From: Anaeromonas sp052088025
GTDB taxonomy: Bacteria; Bacillota; Clostridia; Tissierellales; SIT17
Length of the DNA: 64,000 nt
Direction of reading: 5' to 3'
Assembly (NCBI RefSeq): GCF_052088025.1
Contig: NZ_JBQCYD010000002.1
Coordinates: forward strand, 31,135-95,134
In this document: positions 8,140 to 16,405 of the stretch, one piece after another
How positions within the stretch are numbered: the stretch's first letter is position 1
How the letters are laid out: every line of letters starts with the position of its first letter
Notes under the pieces: generated by a model
Database searches by the model: none
What the model saw: only the letters and a program-made list of their open reading frames with translations
Told to the model about the DNA's origin: nothing
Translations under genes and position numbers: made by a program

Positions 8140-8196
8140 GGGTAACACGGACGGTCCTCTATTTTTTTGATATGAACGTCTAGAGGAAGGGAGGTT
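8140..8196 (+). promoter_or_regulatory. Probable L19 ribosomal-protein leader RNA
   Basis: Between promoter and rplS RBS lie two interleaved complementary pairs: GACG (8150-8153) with CGTC (8177-8180), and TCCTCTA (8155-8161) with TAGAGGA (8181-8187). The second pair abuts the Shine-Dalgarno GGGAGG. The arrangement and position resemble the Firmicute L19 leader, thought to mediate autoregulation. No covariance search was possible. Confidence 0.5.
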
Positions 8197-8202
8197 ATAC
8201 AA

Positions 8203-8550
8203 ATGGAAATAATTAAAAGAATTGAGCAAGAACAAGTGAGCAATGAACTACCTAAATTTAATTCTGGTGATACTGTACAAGTACATTACAAAATTAAAGA
8301 AGGTACTAGAGAAAGAGTTCAGGTTTTTGAAGGTACTGTAATCAAAAGACAAGGCGGAAGCAATAGAGAAACTTTTACTGTAAGAAGAATTTCTTATGGA
8401 GTAGGGGTAGAGAGAACTTTTGCGCTACATTCACCTAAAATCGACAAATTAGTAGTAACTAGAAGAGGTAAGGTAAGAAGATCTAAATTATACTACTTAA
8501 GAGAAAGAACTGGTAAGAGAGCTAAAGTTAAAGAAAAAAGAAATTATTAA
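8203..8550 (+). CDS. rplS: Large ribosomal subunit protein bL19
   Basis: bL19 sits at the 30S-50S interface. The 115-residue protein has the typical core FNSGDTVQVHYKIKEGTRER, FEGTVIKRQGG and GVGVERTFALHSP, and a basic C-terminus. Start ATG follows GGGAGGT. It is transcribed from its own promoter with a structured leader, not with trmD as usual. Confidence 0.97.
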   Translation: MEIIKRIEQEQVSNELPKFNSGDTVQVHYKIKEGTRERVQVFEGTVIKRQGGSNRETFTVRRISYGVGVERTFALHSPKIDKLVVTRRGKVRRSKLYYLRERTGKRAKVKEKRNY

Positions 8551-8556
8551 TAAAGG

Positions 8557-8578
8557 ATGGGACTGGAAACAGTCCCAT
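8557..8578 (+). terminator. Hairpin after rplS
   Basis: A 9-base stem with a GAAA loop lies just after the rplS stop. It has no strong T run (TATTTAATA follows), so it may be a weak terminator or an mRNA-stabilising hairpin. Confidence 0.5.
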
Positions 8579-8610
8579 TATTTAATATAAAAAAGTATTG
8601 AGGTGTTTTT

Positions 8611-9456
8611 ATGAATATTAATTGGTTTCCAGGACATATGAAAAAAACCAAAGAATTATTGCAGACAAATTTAAAATTAGTAGATGTAGTATATGAACTT
8701 ATTGATTCACGCATACCCTTAAGTAGTAGAAATCCAGAAATTGATAAAATCATAATGAATAAGCCTAGAATTGTTATAATGAATAAATCAGATCTGAGTG
8801 ATCCTATTATAAATAAAGAATGGATAAAATACTTTAAAGAAAAAGGTATTAATACTATATTGATAGATTCTATAAAGAAAAAAGGAATATCTGAACTTAC
8901 AAAAGAGACGGAATTAGTTGTAAAGGAAAAAAAAGAAAGACAATTAAATAGAGGCATTAAAAACAGACCTATAAGAGCTATGATTGTTGGGGTACCAAAT
9001 GTTGGAAAGTCTACATTAATTAATACACTTTCTCGTAAGAAGAGTGCAAAGACTGGTGATAGACCAGGTGTTACTAAAGGTAAACAATGGATAAAGTTAA
9101 AAGGAAATATTGAATTACTAGATACACCAGGAATATTATGGCCTAAATTTGAGGATCAAGAAATTGCAAAAAAACTTGCTTTTACAGGTGCTATAAAAGA
9201 TGAAATAATGGATATTGAAACTTTAGCATTGAAATTATTAGAAAAACTTATAGTACTAGCACCATTTAAATTAGAAAAACGTTATAATATAGAAACTGAG
9301 AATAAAACAGCCCTAGAAGTTATGGATGAAATAGCACTTAAAAGAGGTGCAATATTAAAACAATCAGAAATTGACTATTCTAGAGTTGCTAATATAATAT
9401 TAGATGAATTTAGAGATGGTACAATAGGTAATATTTCACTTGAAATACCTAGCTAA
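8611..9456 (+). CDS. rbgA: Ribosome biogenesis GTPase RbgA (YlqF)
   Basis: RbgA drives late assembly of the 50S subunit. It is a circularly permuted GTPase of 281 residues. The order is G4 (NKSDLS at about 57), then G1 (GVPNVGKST, about 127), G2 (GVT) and G3 (DTPGILWP, about 174), as the family requires. The N-terminal INWFPGHMKK segment is also typical. It keeps its Bacillus neighbours rplS and rnhB. Confidence 0.96.
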   Translation: MNINWFPGHMKKTKELLQTNLKLVDVVYELIDSRIPLSSRNPEIDKIIMNKPRIVIMNKSDLSDPIINKEWIKYFKEKGINTILIDSIKKKGISELTKETELVVKEKKERQLNRGIKNRPIRAMIVGVPNVGKSTLINTLSRKKSAKTGDRPGVTKGKQWIKLKGNIELLDTPGILWPKFEDQEIAKKLAFTGAIKDEIMDIETLALKLLEKLIVLAPFKLEKRYNIETENKTALEVMDEIALKRGAILKQSEIDYSRVANIILDEFRDGTIGNISLEIPS

Positions 9457-9472
9457 TGATTGGAGTTTTTAG

Positions 9473-10078
9473 ATGTTAAAAATAGAAACAGATATTTGGA
9501 ATAATGGATATGAATATATAGCATGTATAGATGAAGTAGGAAGAGGTTGCCTTGCTGGAGATGTAGTAGCTTGTGCTGTAGTCATGCCTAAAGATTTGCT
9601 TATTGAAGGAGTAAAAGATTCAAAAAAAGTAACTCCTAAAAATAGAGAAAAATTATATGATATTATATATGAAAAATCACTTGCCATAGGTATTGGTTCT
9701 GTAGATAATAAAATAATAGATAAGATAAATATCAAAAATAGTACTCATTTAGCTATGAAAAAAGCTATAGAGAATTTGAAAACCAAGACTGGAGAAGTTA
9801 TAAAACCGGATATGCTTCTTATAGATGCAGAAAAAATTGATATAGATATAAAACAAACTAGTATCATAAAAGGAGATGCTAAATGCCATGGTATTGCTGC
9901 AGCTTCTATAATGGCTAAGGTTTATAGAGATAGGATATTAGTTGAGTTAGCTAAGGAATATACTGGATATGCATTAGAGAAAAATAAAGGTTATGGTACA
10001 AAAGAACATAGGGATGCTTTAAAAGAAATTGGACCTAGTCCAATTCATAGAATGACATTTTTAAAAAATATATTATAA
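9473..10078 (+). CDS. rnhB: Ribonuclease HII
   Basis: RNase HII removes ribonucleotides from DNA and RNA-DNA hybrids. In 201 residues the motifs CIDEVGRGCLAGDVVA (catalytic D and E near 20), ACAVVMP, LLIDA and KGDAKCHGIAAASIMAKVYRD are present. It starts at ATG 16 bases after rbgA. The order rbgA-rnhB-ylqG-ylqH is that of Bacillus. Confidence 0.96.
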   Translation: MLKIETDIWNNGYEYIACIDEVGRGCLAGDVVACAVVMPKDLLIEGVKDSKKVTPKNREKLYDIIYEKSLAIGIGSVDNKIIDKINIKNSTHLAMKKAIENLKTKTGEVIKPDMLLIDAEKIDIDIKQTSIIKGDAKCHGIAAASIMAKVYRDRILVELAKEYTGYALEKNKGYGTKEHRDALKEIGPSPIHRMTFLKNIL

Positions 10079-10089
10079 TTGGTGATAAT

Positions 10090-11487
10090 ATGAGAATAGA
10101 TAATTTATATTCATTGATAAATAAAAAAAACGAAACATTAAATAAAGATATTCTTGTAAAGAATTCTATAATTAATGCTAAGCTTTTAGAAAAATCAGGA
10201 GATCATTTAATATTAAAACTTTCAAATGGTGAAATAATAAAAGCTGAGACTAAAATACCTATGGATATAGACCAAAATGAAAATATGAGTTTCATAGTAA
10301 AGGAAAAACAAGGTGAAACAATATATATAAAACCTATTTTAAGCTCTGAAGAAAAACTATCCATCAATTTAACAGATAAGATTTTAAATGAATATAATTT
10401 ATCAAAAAACAAAGAAAATATCACCTTAATTAAAGGACTTATAAATTTAGATATGAATATTAGTAAAGAAAATATAAAATATATTTCCAATAACATAAAT
10501 GCATTGGAAATATTATATGAGAATGTAAAAGAAGAATCATTTGTAAAATCTTCAAATGATAATAATTTAAACAGTAATATATTAAATGAAGATTTGATAA
10601 ATTTAATAGATGGAAAATCTCAATTGTCTAATAGCGAAAAAAATATTATCATAAGTTTTTTTGATGATTTAAATATAAGTAACAATGAATTAAATATTAA
10701 AGAAAATACAATTAAATCCATATTATTTTTAATTAAAAATAATATGGATTTAAACATAAAAAATTTAAAATTAACTATGGATATAATAGAAGGAAAGAAC
10801 TTTTTATCAAATAATATATTAGAAATAAAGAATAGCATTAAAAATAATCCGGAATTTAAAGATATAGAAAGAAAGTTAGAATACATATTAAATATAGATG
10901 ATAAAATTAAAGACATAAATAGCAAAGATACTAATAATAAAAATGCCAAAGATTTTAATAATGAAAATGCCAAAGATTTCATAAAAGACTATTATAAGGA
11001 TATATCTAAGCTTGTAAGAGAATTATCAACTAAAGTAAAAGAAAATGAAAGTTTATCTAGTAAAATAAAGGATATAAATGAAGAAATTAAGTTTATAAAA
11101 GATATAAATAAAAATATGGATTTTTTCTATATGCCAATTAATATAAAAAATAAGGATAACTTAGATAAAATCTATATGTTTAATAAAAATAAAGGGAAAT
11201 TAAGTAAGGATAAGATAAAAATATATTTTTCATTGAATACTCTTAATTTAGATAAGCTTGATATAATTTATGAAGTTATAGATAGTAAAAATATTATTAA
11301 ATTTAATTGCAAGAACAAAGAAATCAAAGATTATATTGATGAAAATAAAGGTAGATTAGATGTATATTTAGAATCTATAAATATAAAAAACACAACTATA
11401 AAGGTAGATATAAAAAAAGAAGATATTTATTTTGAACCATTAGAAGATATAGATTTTGATAATTATATATTTGATGCTAGGGTGTGA
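10090..11487 (+). CDS. YlqG-like protein with FliK-type C-terminal domain
   Basis: This 465-residue protein occupies the place of Bacillus ylqG. The first 350 residues are low-complexity, rich in N, K, I and D, with a short direct repeat (NAKDF twice near 280-295). The last 90 residues look like the flagellar hook-length control domain of FliK. An amphipathic pattern runs YFSLNTLNLDKLDIIYEVID, then a segment where FliK has its residues before the bundle, then LDVYLESINIKN. It overlaps by four bases a gene for an FlhB C-terminal-like protein, which matches the known FliK-FlhB interaction. A 42-base perfect palindrome lies inside the gene (10712-10753). The function is unknown; FliK similarity was judged by eye. 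Confidence 0.65.
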   Translation: MRIDNLYSLINKKNETLNKDILVKNSIINAKLLEKSGDHLILKLSNGEIIKAETKIPMDIDQNENMSFIVKEKQGETIYIKPILSSEEKLSINLTDKILNEYNLSKNKENITLIKGLINLDMNISKENIKYISNNINALEILYENVKEESFVKSSNDNNLNSNILNEDLINLIDGKSQLSNSEKNIIISFFDDLNISNNELNIKENTIKSILFLIKNNMDLNIKNLKLTMDIIEGKNFLSNNILEIKNSIKNNPEFKDIERKLEYILNIDDKIKDINSKDTNNKNAKDFNNENAKDFIKDYYKDISKLVRELSTKVKENESLSSKIKDINEEIKFIKDINKNMDFFYMPINIKNKDNLDKIYMFNKNKGKLSKDKIKIYFSLNTLNLDKLDIIYEVIDSKNIIKFNCKNKEIKDYIDENKGRLDVYLESINIKNTTIKVDIKKEDIYFEPLEDIDFDNYIFDARV

Positions 11488-11762
11488 AAAAATATATGAA
11501 AAATCCTAATATAGCTATAGCTATAAAATATAAATCTGACATTGATAAGGCACCTAAAATTGTAGCAAAGGGCAAGGGAATTGTTGCAAGCAATATAATA
11601 AAAAGGGCTAAAAGTTCTGATGTATTTATAAATGAAGATGAAAATTTAGCTAATAAGCTCTATAATATAGAACTAGGCAATGAAATACCTTTAGAACTTT
11701 ATGAAGCAGTTGCAAGCATTTTGGCTTTTGTATATGAGATTGATGAGGAGAAGAATAAATGA
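11484..11762 (+). CDS. FlhB C-terminal-like protein (YlqH family)
   Basis: This 92-residue protein matches the cytoplasmic domain of the flagellar export-switch protein FlhB. It has no membrane part, as in Bacillus YlqH. Visible are NPNIAIAIKYKSDIDKAPKI, where FlhB has NPTHYAVALKY, then VAKGKG, and the C-terminal IPLELYEAVASILAFVY. The autocleavage motif NPTH reads NPNI here, so Thr-His are lost and self-cleavage is not expected. It overlaps the FliK-like gene upstream by four bases and yraN downstream by four. Confidence 0.85.
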   Translation: MKKYMKNPNIAIAIKYKSDIDKAPKIVAKGKGIVASNIIKRAKSSDVFINEDENLANKLYNIELGNEIPLELYEAVASILAFVYEIDEEKNK

Positions 11763-12115
11763 AAAAACAAAATAAAATTAAAGGTGATATTGGAGAAGAA
11801 ATAGCAATAAAATCCTTGCTAGGTAAAGGGTATATGATATTAGAAAAAAACTTTACTACAAAAATAGGTGAAATAGATATAATAGCAAAAGATAAAGATA
11901 TAGTAGCTTTTATAGAAGTTAAATCTAGGTTAAATTCAAATTACGGTAATCCCTATGAAGCAGTAAATATAAAAAAACAAAGAAAAATAATCAATACTGC
12001 AAAACTATATCAAAAATACAACAATCTTTATAACACTCAATTTAGATTTGATATAATAGAAATTTATGTAGATGAAAATAAAATAAATCACATAGTAAAT
12101 GCCTTTTGGGCTTAA
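11759..12115 (+). CDS. YraN family putative endonuclease
   Basis: This is a UPF0102/YraN protein of 118 residues with a Holliday-junction-resolvase-like fold. The catalytic pattern is present: GDIGEEIAIKSL, then GEIDIIAKD (D at the active site) and FIEVKSR (the E-x-K pair). Its biological role is not settled for the family. Start ATG overlaps the FlhB-like gene, and a bidirectional terminator follows at once. Confidence 0.9.
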   Translation: MKKQNKIKGDIGEEIAIKSLLGKGYMILEKNFTTKIGEIDIIAKDKDIVAFIEVKSRLNSNYGNPYEAVNIKKQRKIINTAKLYQKYNNLYNTQFRFDIIEIYVDENKINHIVNAFWA

Positions 12116-12148
12116 AATGACTTTAGAAAACTAATCTAAAGTCATTTT
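12114..12148. terminator. Bidirectional terminator after yraN
   Basis: Fourteen-base perfect arms (12114-12127 with 12135-12148) have A-rich and T-rich ends. They lie between the yraN stop and the convergent broken membrane gene. Confidence 0.8.
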
Positions 12149-12521
12149 AAGTTTTCCCATAAAAGCATCTAAAAAGTCATGTATTTTTTCAAAAATTAAA
12201 CCTAGTACAAACCAATAAGGAATATAGTCAATCCTTATTAGTCCAAACAAAGCATAAGGTGAGCTACCAGTATAATCCCAAGGACATACACCTATCAATT
12301 TTTGAAGTAAGAAACCTGTTATTAATTCAATAGATAATATTAAAACTACCCATAGACCTCCTCTTATAATAATATTTTTTTCTCTTATTAAATCATGAAT
12401 TTTTTCTAGAAATGCTCCCGAACCATATATAAAAATCATTTGATATAAGCGAATGTACTCCTGTAAATAAAATTTCTACTATCAAACCTAAAAACCCATA
12501 TATAAAAAATTTTGTTATCAT
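12131..12521 (-). pseudogene. Frameshifted membrane protein of the CmpB/type-IV ABC-permease-like family
   Basis: Two overlapping minus-strand frames together spell one small membrane protein. The frame starting at ATG 12521 gives MITKFFIYGFLGLIVEILFT and runs to about residue 30 (HSLISND). A different frame, readable from 12439, then continues FIYGSGAFLEKIHDLI through GVCPWDYTGSSPYALFG to a stop at 12131. Together they resemble the putative ABC-transporter type IV (PF06541-like) family. The shift lies near 12430-12445, where several residues of the usual linker also seem missing. It is either a decayed gene or a sequencing error; the 102-residue downstream frame alone lacks the first membrane helix. 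Confidence 0.6.
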
Positions 12522-12604
12522 ATAATTATTATTTCTTTAATCGTATATATTATTCTCAAAAAAATTAATGTAATTTGTCAAAAAAACAATTAAAATGCCT
12601 TGAT

Positions 12605-12633
12605 TTGCATATTTCCTCGGCAATATATATAAT
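12605..12633 (+). promoter_or_regulatory. Sigma-A promoter of the RibD-type reductase gene
   Basis: TTGCAT (12605-12610), 17 bases, and a perfect TATAAT (12628-12633) lie 28 bases before the gene. The preceding stretch 12522-12604 is AT-rich, with nothing else recognised. Confidence 0.65.
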
Positions 12634-12660
12634 TAAAATAAAAAGAAAAGGTGGTATAAT

Positions 12661-13569
12661 ATGAAGCTTCCTAGAATTAAATTTAACAAAAAAAAAATAA
12701 TCTTAAATAAAATTTTTAATTCGAGTTTACATCCATCAAATGAAAATACTCCGGATTATATAAAAGAAATATATGGAGATTTTAATATTCCAAAGGATAA
12801 TAGATTTCCATATCTATATGGTAGTTTGATAATGACTTTAGATGGTAAGATTGGATTTGAAGATCAAAATAAAAGTAATGAAATATCAAAAGGAAATTTT
12901 TTAGATCCAGATGGTGGTCTAGCTGATTTATGGGTATTAAATTTACTTAGAACCTATAGTGATGGAATAATATTTGGTAGTAAAACATTAGAAGTAGAGA
13001 CAAATATCACAGGTCATATATATGATGAAATCTTAGAAAAAATAAGAATAGAAGAATTAGATAAAAAGAGCATTATGCCATGGAATATAATAATAAGTAG
13101 AAGTGGGAGGATGAATTTAAAGCACAAGATAATTAGAGAAGATGATGTACCTACAATAATTTTAACTACTAAAAAAGGATATAAATATATTCTTGAAAAT
13201 ATAGATAAAGAAATAGAAGAGATAAGAATAGATAGTTATGATGGCAAGTTAAAAAACAACAAGAAAATTAAAGTAATGTATGAAGAAAATAATGAAGAAT
13301 TTAATATTAACAATATATTAAAAAAATTAAAGGATTTAGGCTTAGATAAAATATTAGTAGAATCTCCTGGATTTATATCTATATTATTAAAAGAAAGGTT
13401 ATTAAATGAAATGTTTATAAATTATTCGGGACTATATTCAGGGGGTAATTTAATATTAAATGAAAAACATCCATTCTCTAAGGATGATTATCCAGGTGTT
13501 GATATAAAATCAATTCATATGCATAAAAACAACTTCTTATATATGAGGCAAAAGTTAATATACAGATAA
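12661..13569 (+). CDS. RibD C-terminal domain (dihydrofolate-reductase-like) protein
   Basis: This 302-residue protein carries a RibD C-terminal reductase fold. Visible are YGSLIMTLDGKIGFE, a segment with LADLWVLNLLRTYSDGIIFGSKTLE, and late ILVESPGFISILLKERLLNEMFINY followed by SGG. This fold reduces pyrimidine or pterin-like substrates with NADPH in riboflavin synthesis. No deaminase domain is present and no riboflavin operon surrounds it, so the substrate is unknown. It is a single-gene unit with its own promoter and terminator. Confidence 0.8.
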   Translation: MKLPRIKFNKKKIILNKIFNSSLHPSNENTPDYIKEIYGDFNIPKDNRFPYLYGSLIMTLDGKIGFEDQNKSNEISKGNFLDPDGGLADLWVLNLLRTYSDGIIFGSKTLEVETNITGHIYDEILEKIRIEELDKKSIMPWNIIISRSGRMNLKHKIIREDDVPTIILTTKKGYKYILENIDKEIEEIRIDSYDGKLKNNKKIKVMYEENNEEFNINNILKKLKDLGLDKILVESPGFISILLKERLLNEMFINYSGLYSGGNLILNEKHPFSKDDYPGVDIKSIHMHKNNFLYMRQKLIYR

Positions 13570-13600
13570 AAAAATATAGTTTAAGCTATATTTTTTATCT
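13564..13600 (+). terminator. Terminator after the RibD-type reductase
   Basis: An AT-rich inverted repeat overlaps the stop codon and ends in six T. The opposite arm is A-rich, so it may work both ways. Confidence 0.7.
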
Positions 13601-13608
13601 ATATATTG

Positions 13609-13637
13609 ATCATAATAAATCTTATCATAATTGATAA
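13609..13637 (+). repeat. Intergenic element, copy 1 (upstream of comM)
   Basis: A 29-base stretch differs at only two positions from 47025-47053. The core CTTATCATAATTGATAA contains an inverted repeat TTATCA-N4-TGATAA. It lies 90 bases upstream of comM, with no gene between, and could be an operator or promoter element. Confidence 0.6.
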
Positions 13638-13727
13638 TGAAAATATTTATAAATTTTCTAATAAAAAAGAGGATTTTGTAAAAAAATATTGAATTATAAG
13701 AGTATATGATTAAAAGGAGAAATGAAT

Positions 13728-15260
13728 ATGCTATCTAAAATAAATACTTGTGTACTTCAAGGTCTTGATGGAAATATCGTAGAAGTTGAAACTGACTTAT
13801 CAAATGGCATGCCTTGTTTTAATATTGTAGGACTACCAGATGCTTCTATAAAAGAATCTAAAGATAGGGTTAGAACTGCAATCAATAATAGTGGATTTAA
13901 ATTCCCGCTAAATAGAATAACTATTAATTTAGCTCCTGCTAGTCTTAAAAAACAAGGATCACAAATGGATTTAGCTATAGCTACAGGTATATTAAATTGT
14001 ATGGAAATAATAAAAAAGGATGATTTAACAGATACTTGCTTCATAGGAGAACTGTCTTTAGATGGTGAAGTTACAAAAATAGATGGGGCGCTACCTATGG
14101 TTATATCTTTACTTTCACTTGGAATAAAAAGAGTTATAATCCCCTTTAACAACAAAGAAGAATGTGGTGTAGTTAAAGGAATAGAAGTTATTCCTGTAAA
14201 AAATATAAAAGAATTAGTAAATTTTTTAAATGGACTAGAAGAAGTAAATCCATGGAAGACTGAAAGTTTAAACAATGATAAAGATGAATATGTATTTCAG
14301 GATTTTAAGGATATTAAAGGTCAAGAGACATTAAAAAGAGCTATGGAAGTAGCAGCAGCTGGGGGACACAATATATTGATTATTGGCCCCCCAGGATCTG
14401 GAAAAACAATGATAGCTAAGAGACTCCCTACAATACTTCCTCAGATGTCTTTTGATGAAGCATTGGAAGTGACGAAAATATATAGTATTGCAGGACTTAT
14501 AAAGGAAAATGGTCTATTAAGTAAAAGACCATTTAGATCTCCTCATCATACAATATCTAGGGTATCTTTGGTAGGAGGTGGAAGAACACCTTCACCAGGT
14601 GAAGTCTCACTTGCACATTTTGGTGTTTTATTTTTAGATGAATTACCTGAATTTGCTAAATCTGCACTTGAAGTATTAAGACAACCTATGGAAGATAATA
14701 TAGTTACTATATCTCGGGTTAATGCTACACTTACATATCCATCTAATTTTATGCTAGTAGCAAGCATGAATCCATGTCCATGTGGTTACTATGGTGATCC
14801 TCTACATGAATGCAGCTGTAATCCTCGTGATATTGATAGATATTTAAAGAAAATAAGTGGACCTTTGTTAGATCGTATAGATATACATATAGAAGTAAGT
14901 CCTGTTAATTTTGATGATTTAAAATCTAAAGATATTAAAGTAGAATCTTCAAAGGATGTATCATTTAGGGTAAATAAGTGTAGGGATATTCAAATTGAAA
15001 GATATTCAGAAGAAAATATTTTTTCAAATTCAGAACTTGAGGGTAGAAATGTAAATAAATACTGTAAAATAGATAAAGAGGCAGAAGAAATATTAAAGAA
15101 TGCTTTTGATAAATTAGGATTAAGTGCTAGAGCTTATAATAAAATATTAAAGGTATCAAGAACAATTGCTGATTTAGATAAATCCAAAAATATAAAGAGT
15201 CTACATATATTAGAAGCAATCCAATATAGAAGTATGGATAGAAAATATTTTTCTATTTAA
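13728..15260 (+). CDS. comM: YifB/ComM family Mg-chelatase-like AAA+ ATPase
   Basis: ComM is an AAA+ branch-migration helicase known in naturally competent bacteria. At 510 residues it has full length. An N-terminal Lon-protease-like fold (about 20-170) precedes the chelatase-like ATPase with GPPGSGKTMIAKRLP (about 215), HHTISRVSLVGGG, LFLDELPEF and the cysteine cluster CPCGYYGDPLHECSC. RBS AGGAG is 8 bases before ATG 13728; the ATG at 13722 is too close. dprA follows, which suggests a DNA-uptake or recombination role. Confidence 0.93.
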   Translation: MLSKINTCVLQGLDGNIVEVETDLSNGMPCFNIVGLPDASIKESKDRVRTAINNSGFKFPLNRITINLAPASLKKQGSQMDLAIATGILNCMEIIKKDDLTDTCFIGELSLDGEVTKIDGALPMVISLLSLGIKRVIIPFNNKEECGVVKGIEVIPVKNIKELVNFLNGLEEVNPWKTESLNNDKDEYVFQDFKDIKGQETLKRAMEVAAAGGHNILIIGPPGSGKTMIAKRLPTILPQMSFDEALEVTKIYSIAGLIKENGLLSKRPFRSPHHTISRVSLVGGGRTPSPGEVSLAHFGVLFLDELPEFAKSALEVLRQPMEDNIVTISRVNATLTYPSNFMLVASMNPCPCGYYGDPLHECSCNPRDIDRYLKKISGPLLDRIDIHIEVSPVNFDDLKSKDIKVESSKDVSFRVNKCRDIQIERYSEENIFSNSELEGRNVNKYCKIDKEAEEILKNAFDKLGLSARAYNKILKVSRTIADLDKSKNIKSLHILEAIQYRSMDRKYFSI

Positions 15261-15295
15261 TTTATATTGAATAAAATTGAACTTGGGGGATAAAA

Positions 15296-16390
15296 ATGAG
15301 AAATAGAGATGTTTTAATATGGCTTAATAGCATAAGAGGAATAGGAAATAAAACTATAGAAGTTATCAATAACAAGTTTGAAAACTTGACAGATTTATGG
15401 AATTTAAGTAATAATGATATAATGAAATTAATGTTTTTAAAAAGTAATATAAAAAACAAATTAGTAGAATTTAAAAACGAAAAATATTATAATGATATTT
15501 TATCTTCGGCATCAGATAATAATATAAATATACTAACAATACTTGATCATGAATATCCTTTGAAATTAAAGAATATATATAATCCACCAAATGTTTTGTA
15601 TTATAAGGGTAATATAAATTTATTAAATAAACTTTCTATTGCTGTAGTAGGATCTAGAAAAGCTACCTACTATGGTAAATGGGCAGCTGAGAAATTTTCC
15701 AAAGAACTTTGTGAATTTGGAATTTGTATAGTCAGTGGTATGGCTTTAGGAATTGATGCTATAAGTCATAAGGCTAGTTTAGATAAAAAAGGAGATACTA
15801 TAGCTGTATTAGGATCTGGAGTAGATCAAGCTTATCCTAAAACAAATACTAATTTATATAATGATATTTGTGAAAATGGTTTAGTAATATCTGAATTTCC
15901 TATAGGAATGGCACCTGTAGCTGGTAATTTTCCACTAAGGAATAGAATAATAAGTGGATTATCAAATGGTCTACTAGTAATAGAAGCAAAAGAAAGAAGT
16001 GGATCATTAATTACTGCTTATCATGCATTAGACCAAGGTAAGGATGTATTTGCAGTTCCTGGAAATATAAATAGTATATATAGTAAAGGAACAAACCTTT
16101 TGATAAAAGATGGTGCTAAAATAGTTACATGTGTAGAAGATATATTAGAAGAAATGATAGATTTCAGTTTAATATTAGAACAAAACAAAAAAAACAAAAT
16201 AAATTATGATAATTTTAGTAAAAATGAGATTTCTGTTATAAGGACAATAGAAAATGGACCCATACATTCAGATATGATAGCATATAATACAGATATAAAT
16301 ATAATAGAACTTACAAGTATACTTACAATACTAGAGATGAAAAATATAATTAAGGCATTACCAGGAAAAGTTTTTACAATAGTTAATTAA
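15296..16390 (+). CDS. dprA: DNA-processing protein DprA
   Basis: DprA binds incoming single-stranded DNA and loads RecA during transformation. The 364-residue protein has the Rossmann-like core: VVGSRKATYYGK, then SGMALGIDAISHKASL, AVLGSGVDQAYP and FPLRNRIISGLSNGLLVIEA. A C-terminal winged-helix-like region ends the protein. It keeps the Bacillus position before topA and lies directly after comM. Confidence 0.96.
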   Translation: MRNRDVLIWLNSIRGIGNKTIEVINNKFENLTDLWNLSNNDIMKLMFLKSNIKNKLVEFKNEKYYNDILSSASDNNINILTILDHEYPLKLKNIYNPPNVLYYKGNINLLNKLSIAVVGSRKATYYGKWAAEKFSKELCEFGICIVSGMALGIDAISHKASLDKKGDTIAVLGSGVDQAYPKTNTNLYNDICENGLVISEFPIGMAPVAGNFPLRNRIISGLSNGLLVIEAKERSGSLITAYHALDQGKDVFAVPGNINSIYSKGTNLLIKDGAKIVTCVEDILEEMIDFSLILEQNKKNKINYDNFSKNEISVIRTIENGPIHSDMIAYNTDINIIELTSILTILEMKNIIKALPGKVFTIVN

Positions 16391-16405
16391 TCGGAGGCGA
16401 ATATT

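Noticed and set aside
12131..12439. Complete 102-residue membrane protein
   Set aside because: It begins inside the family domain; the missing first helix is found in another frame upstream, so the ORF is half of a broken gene.
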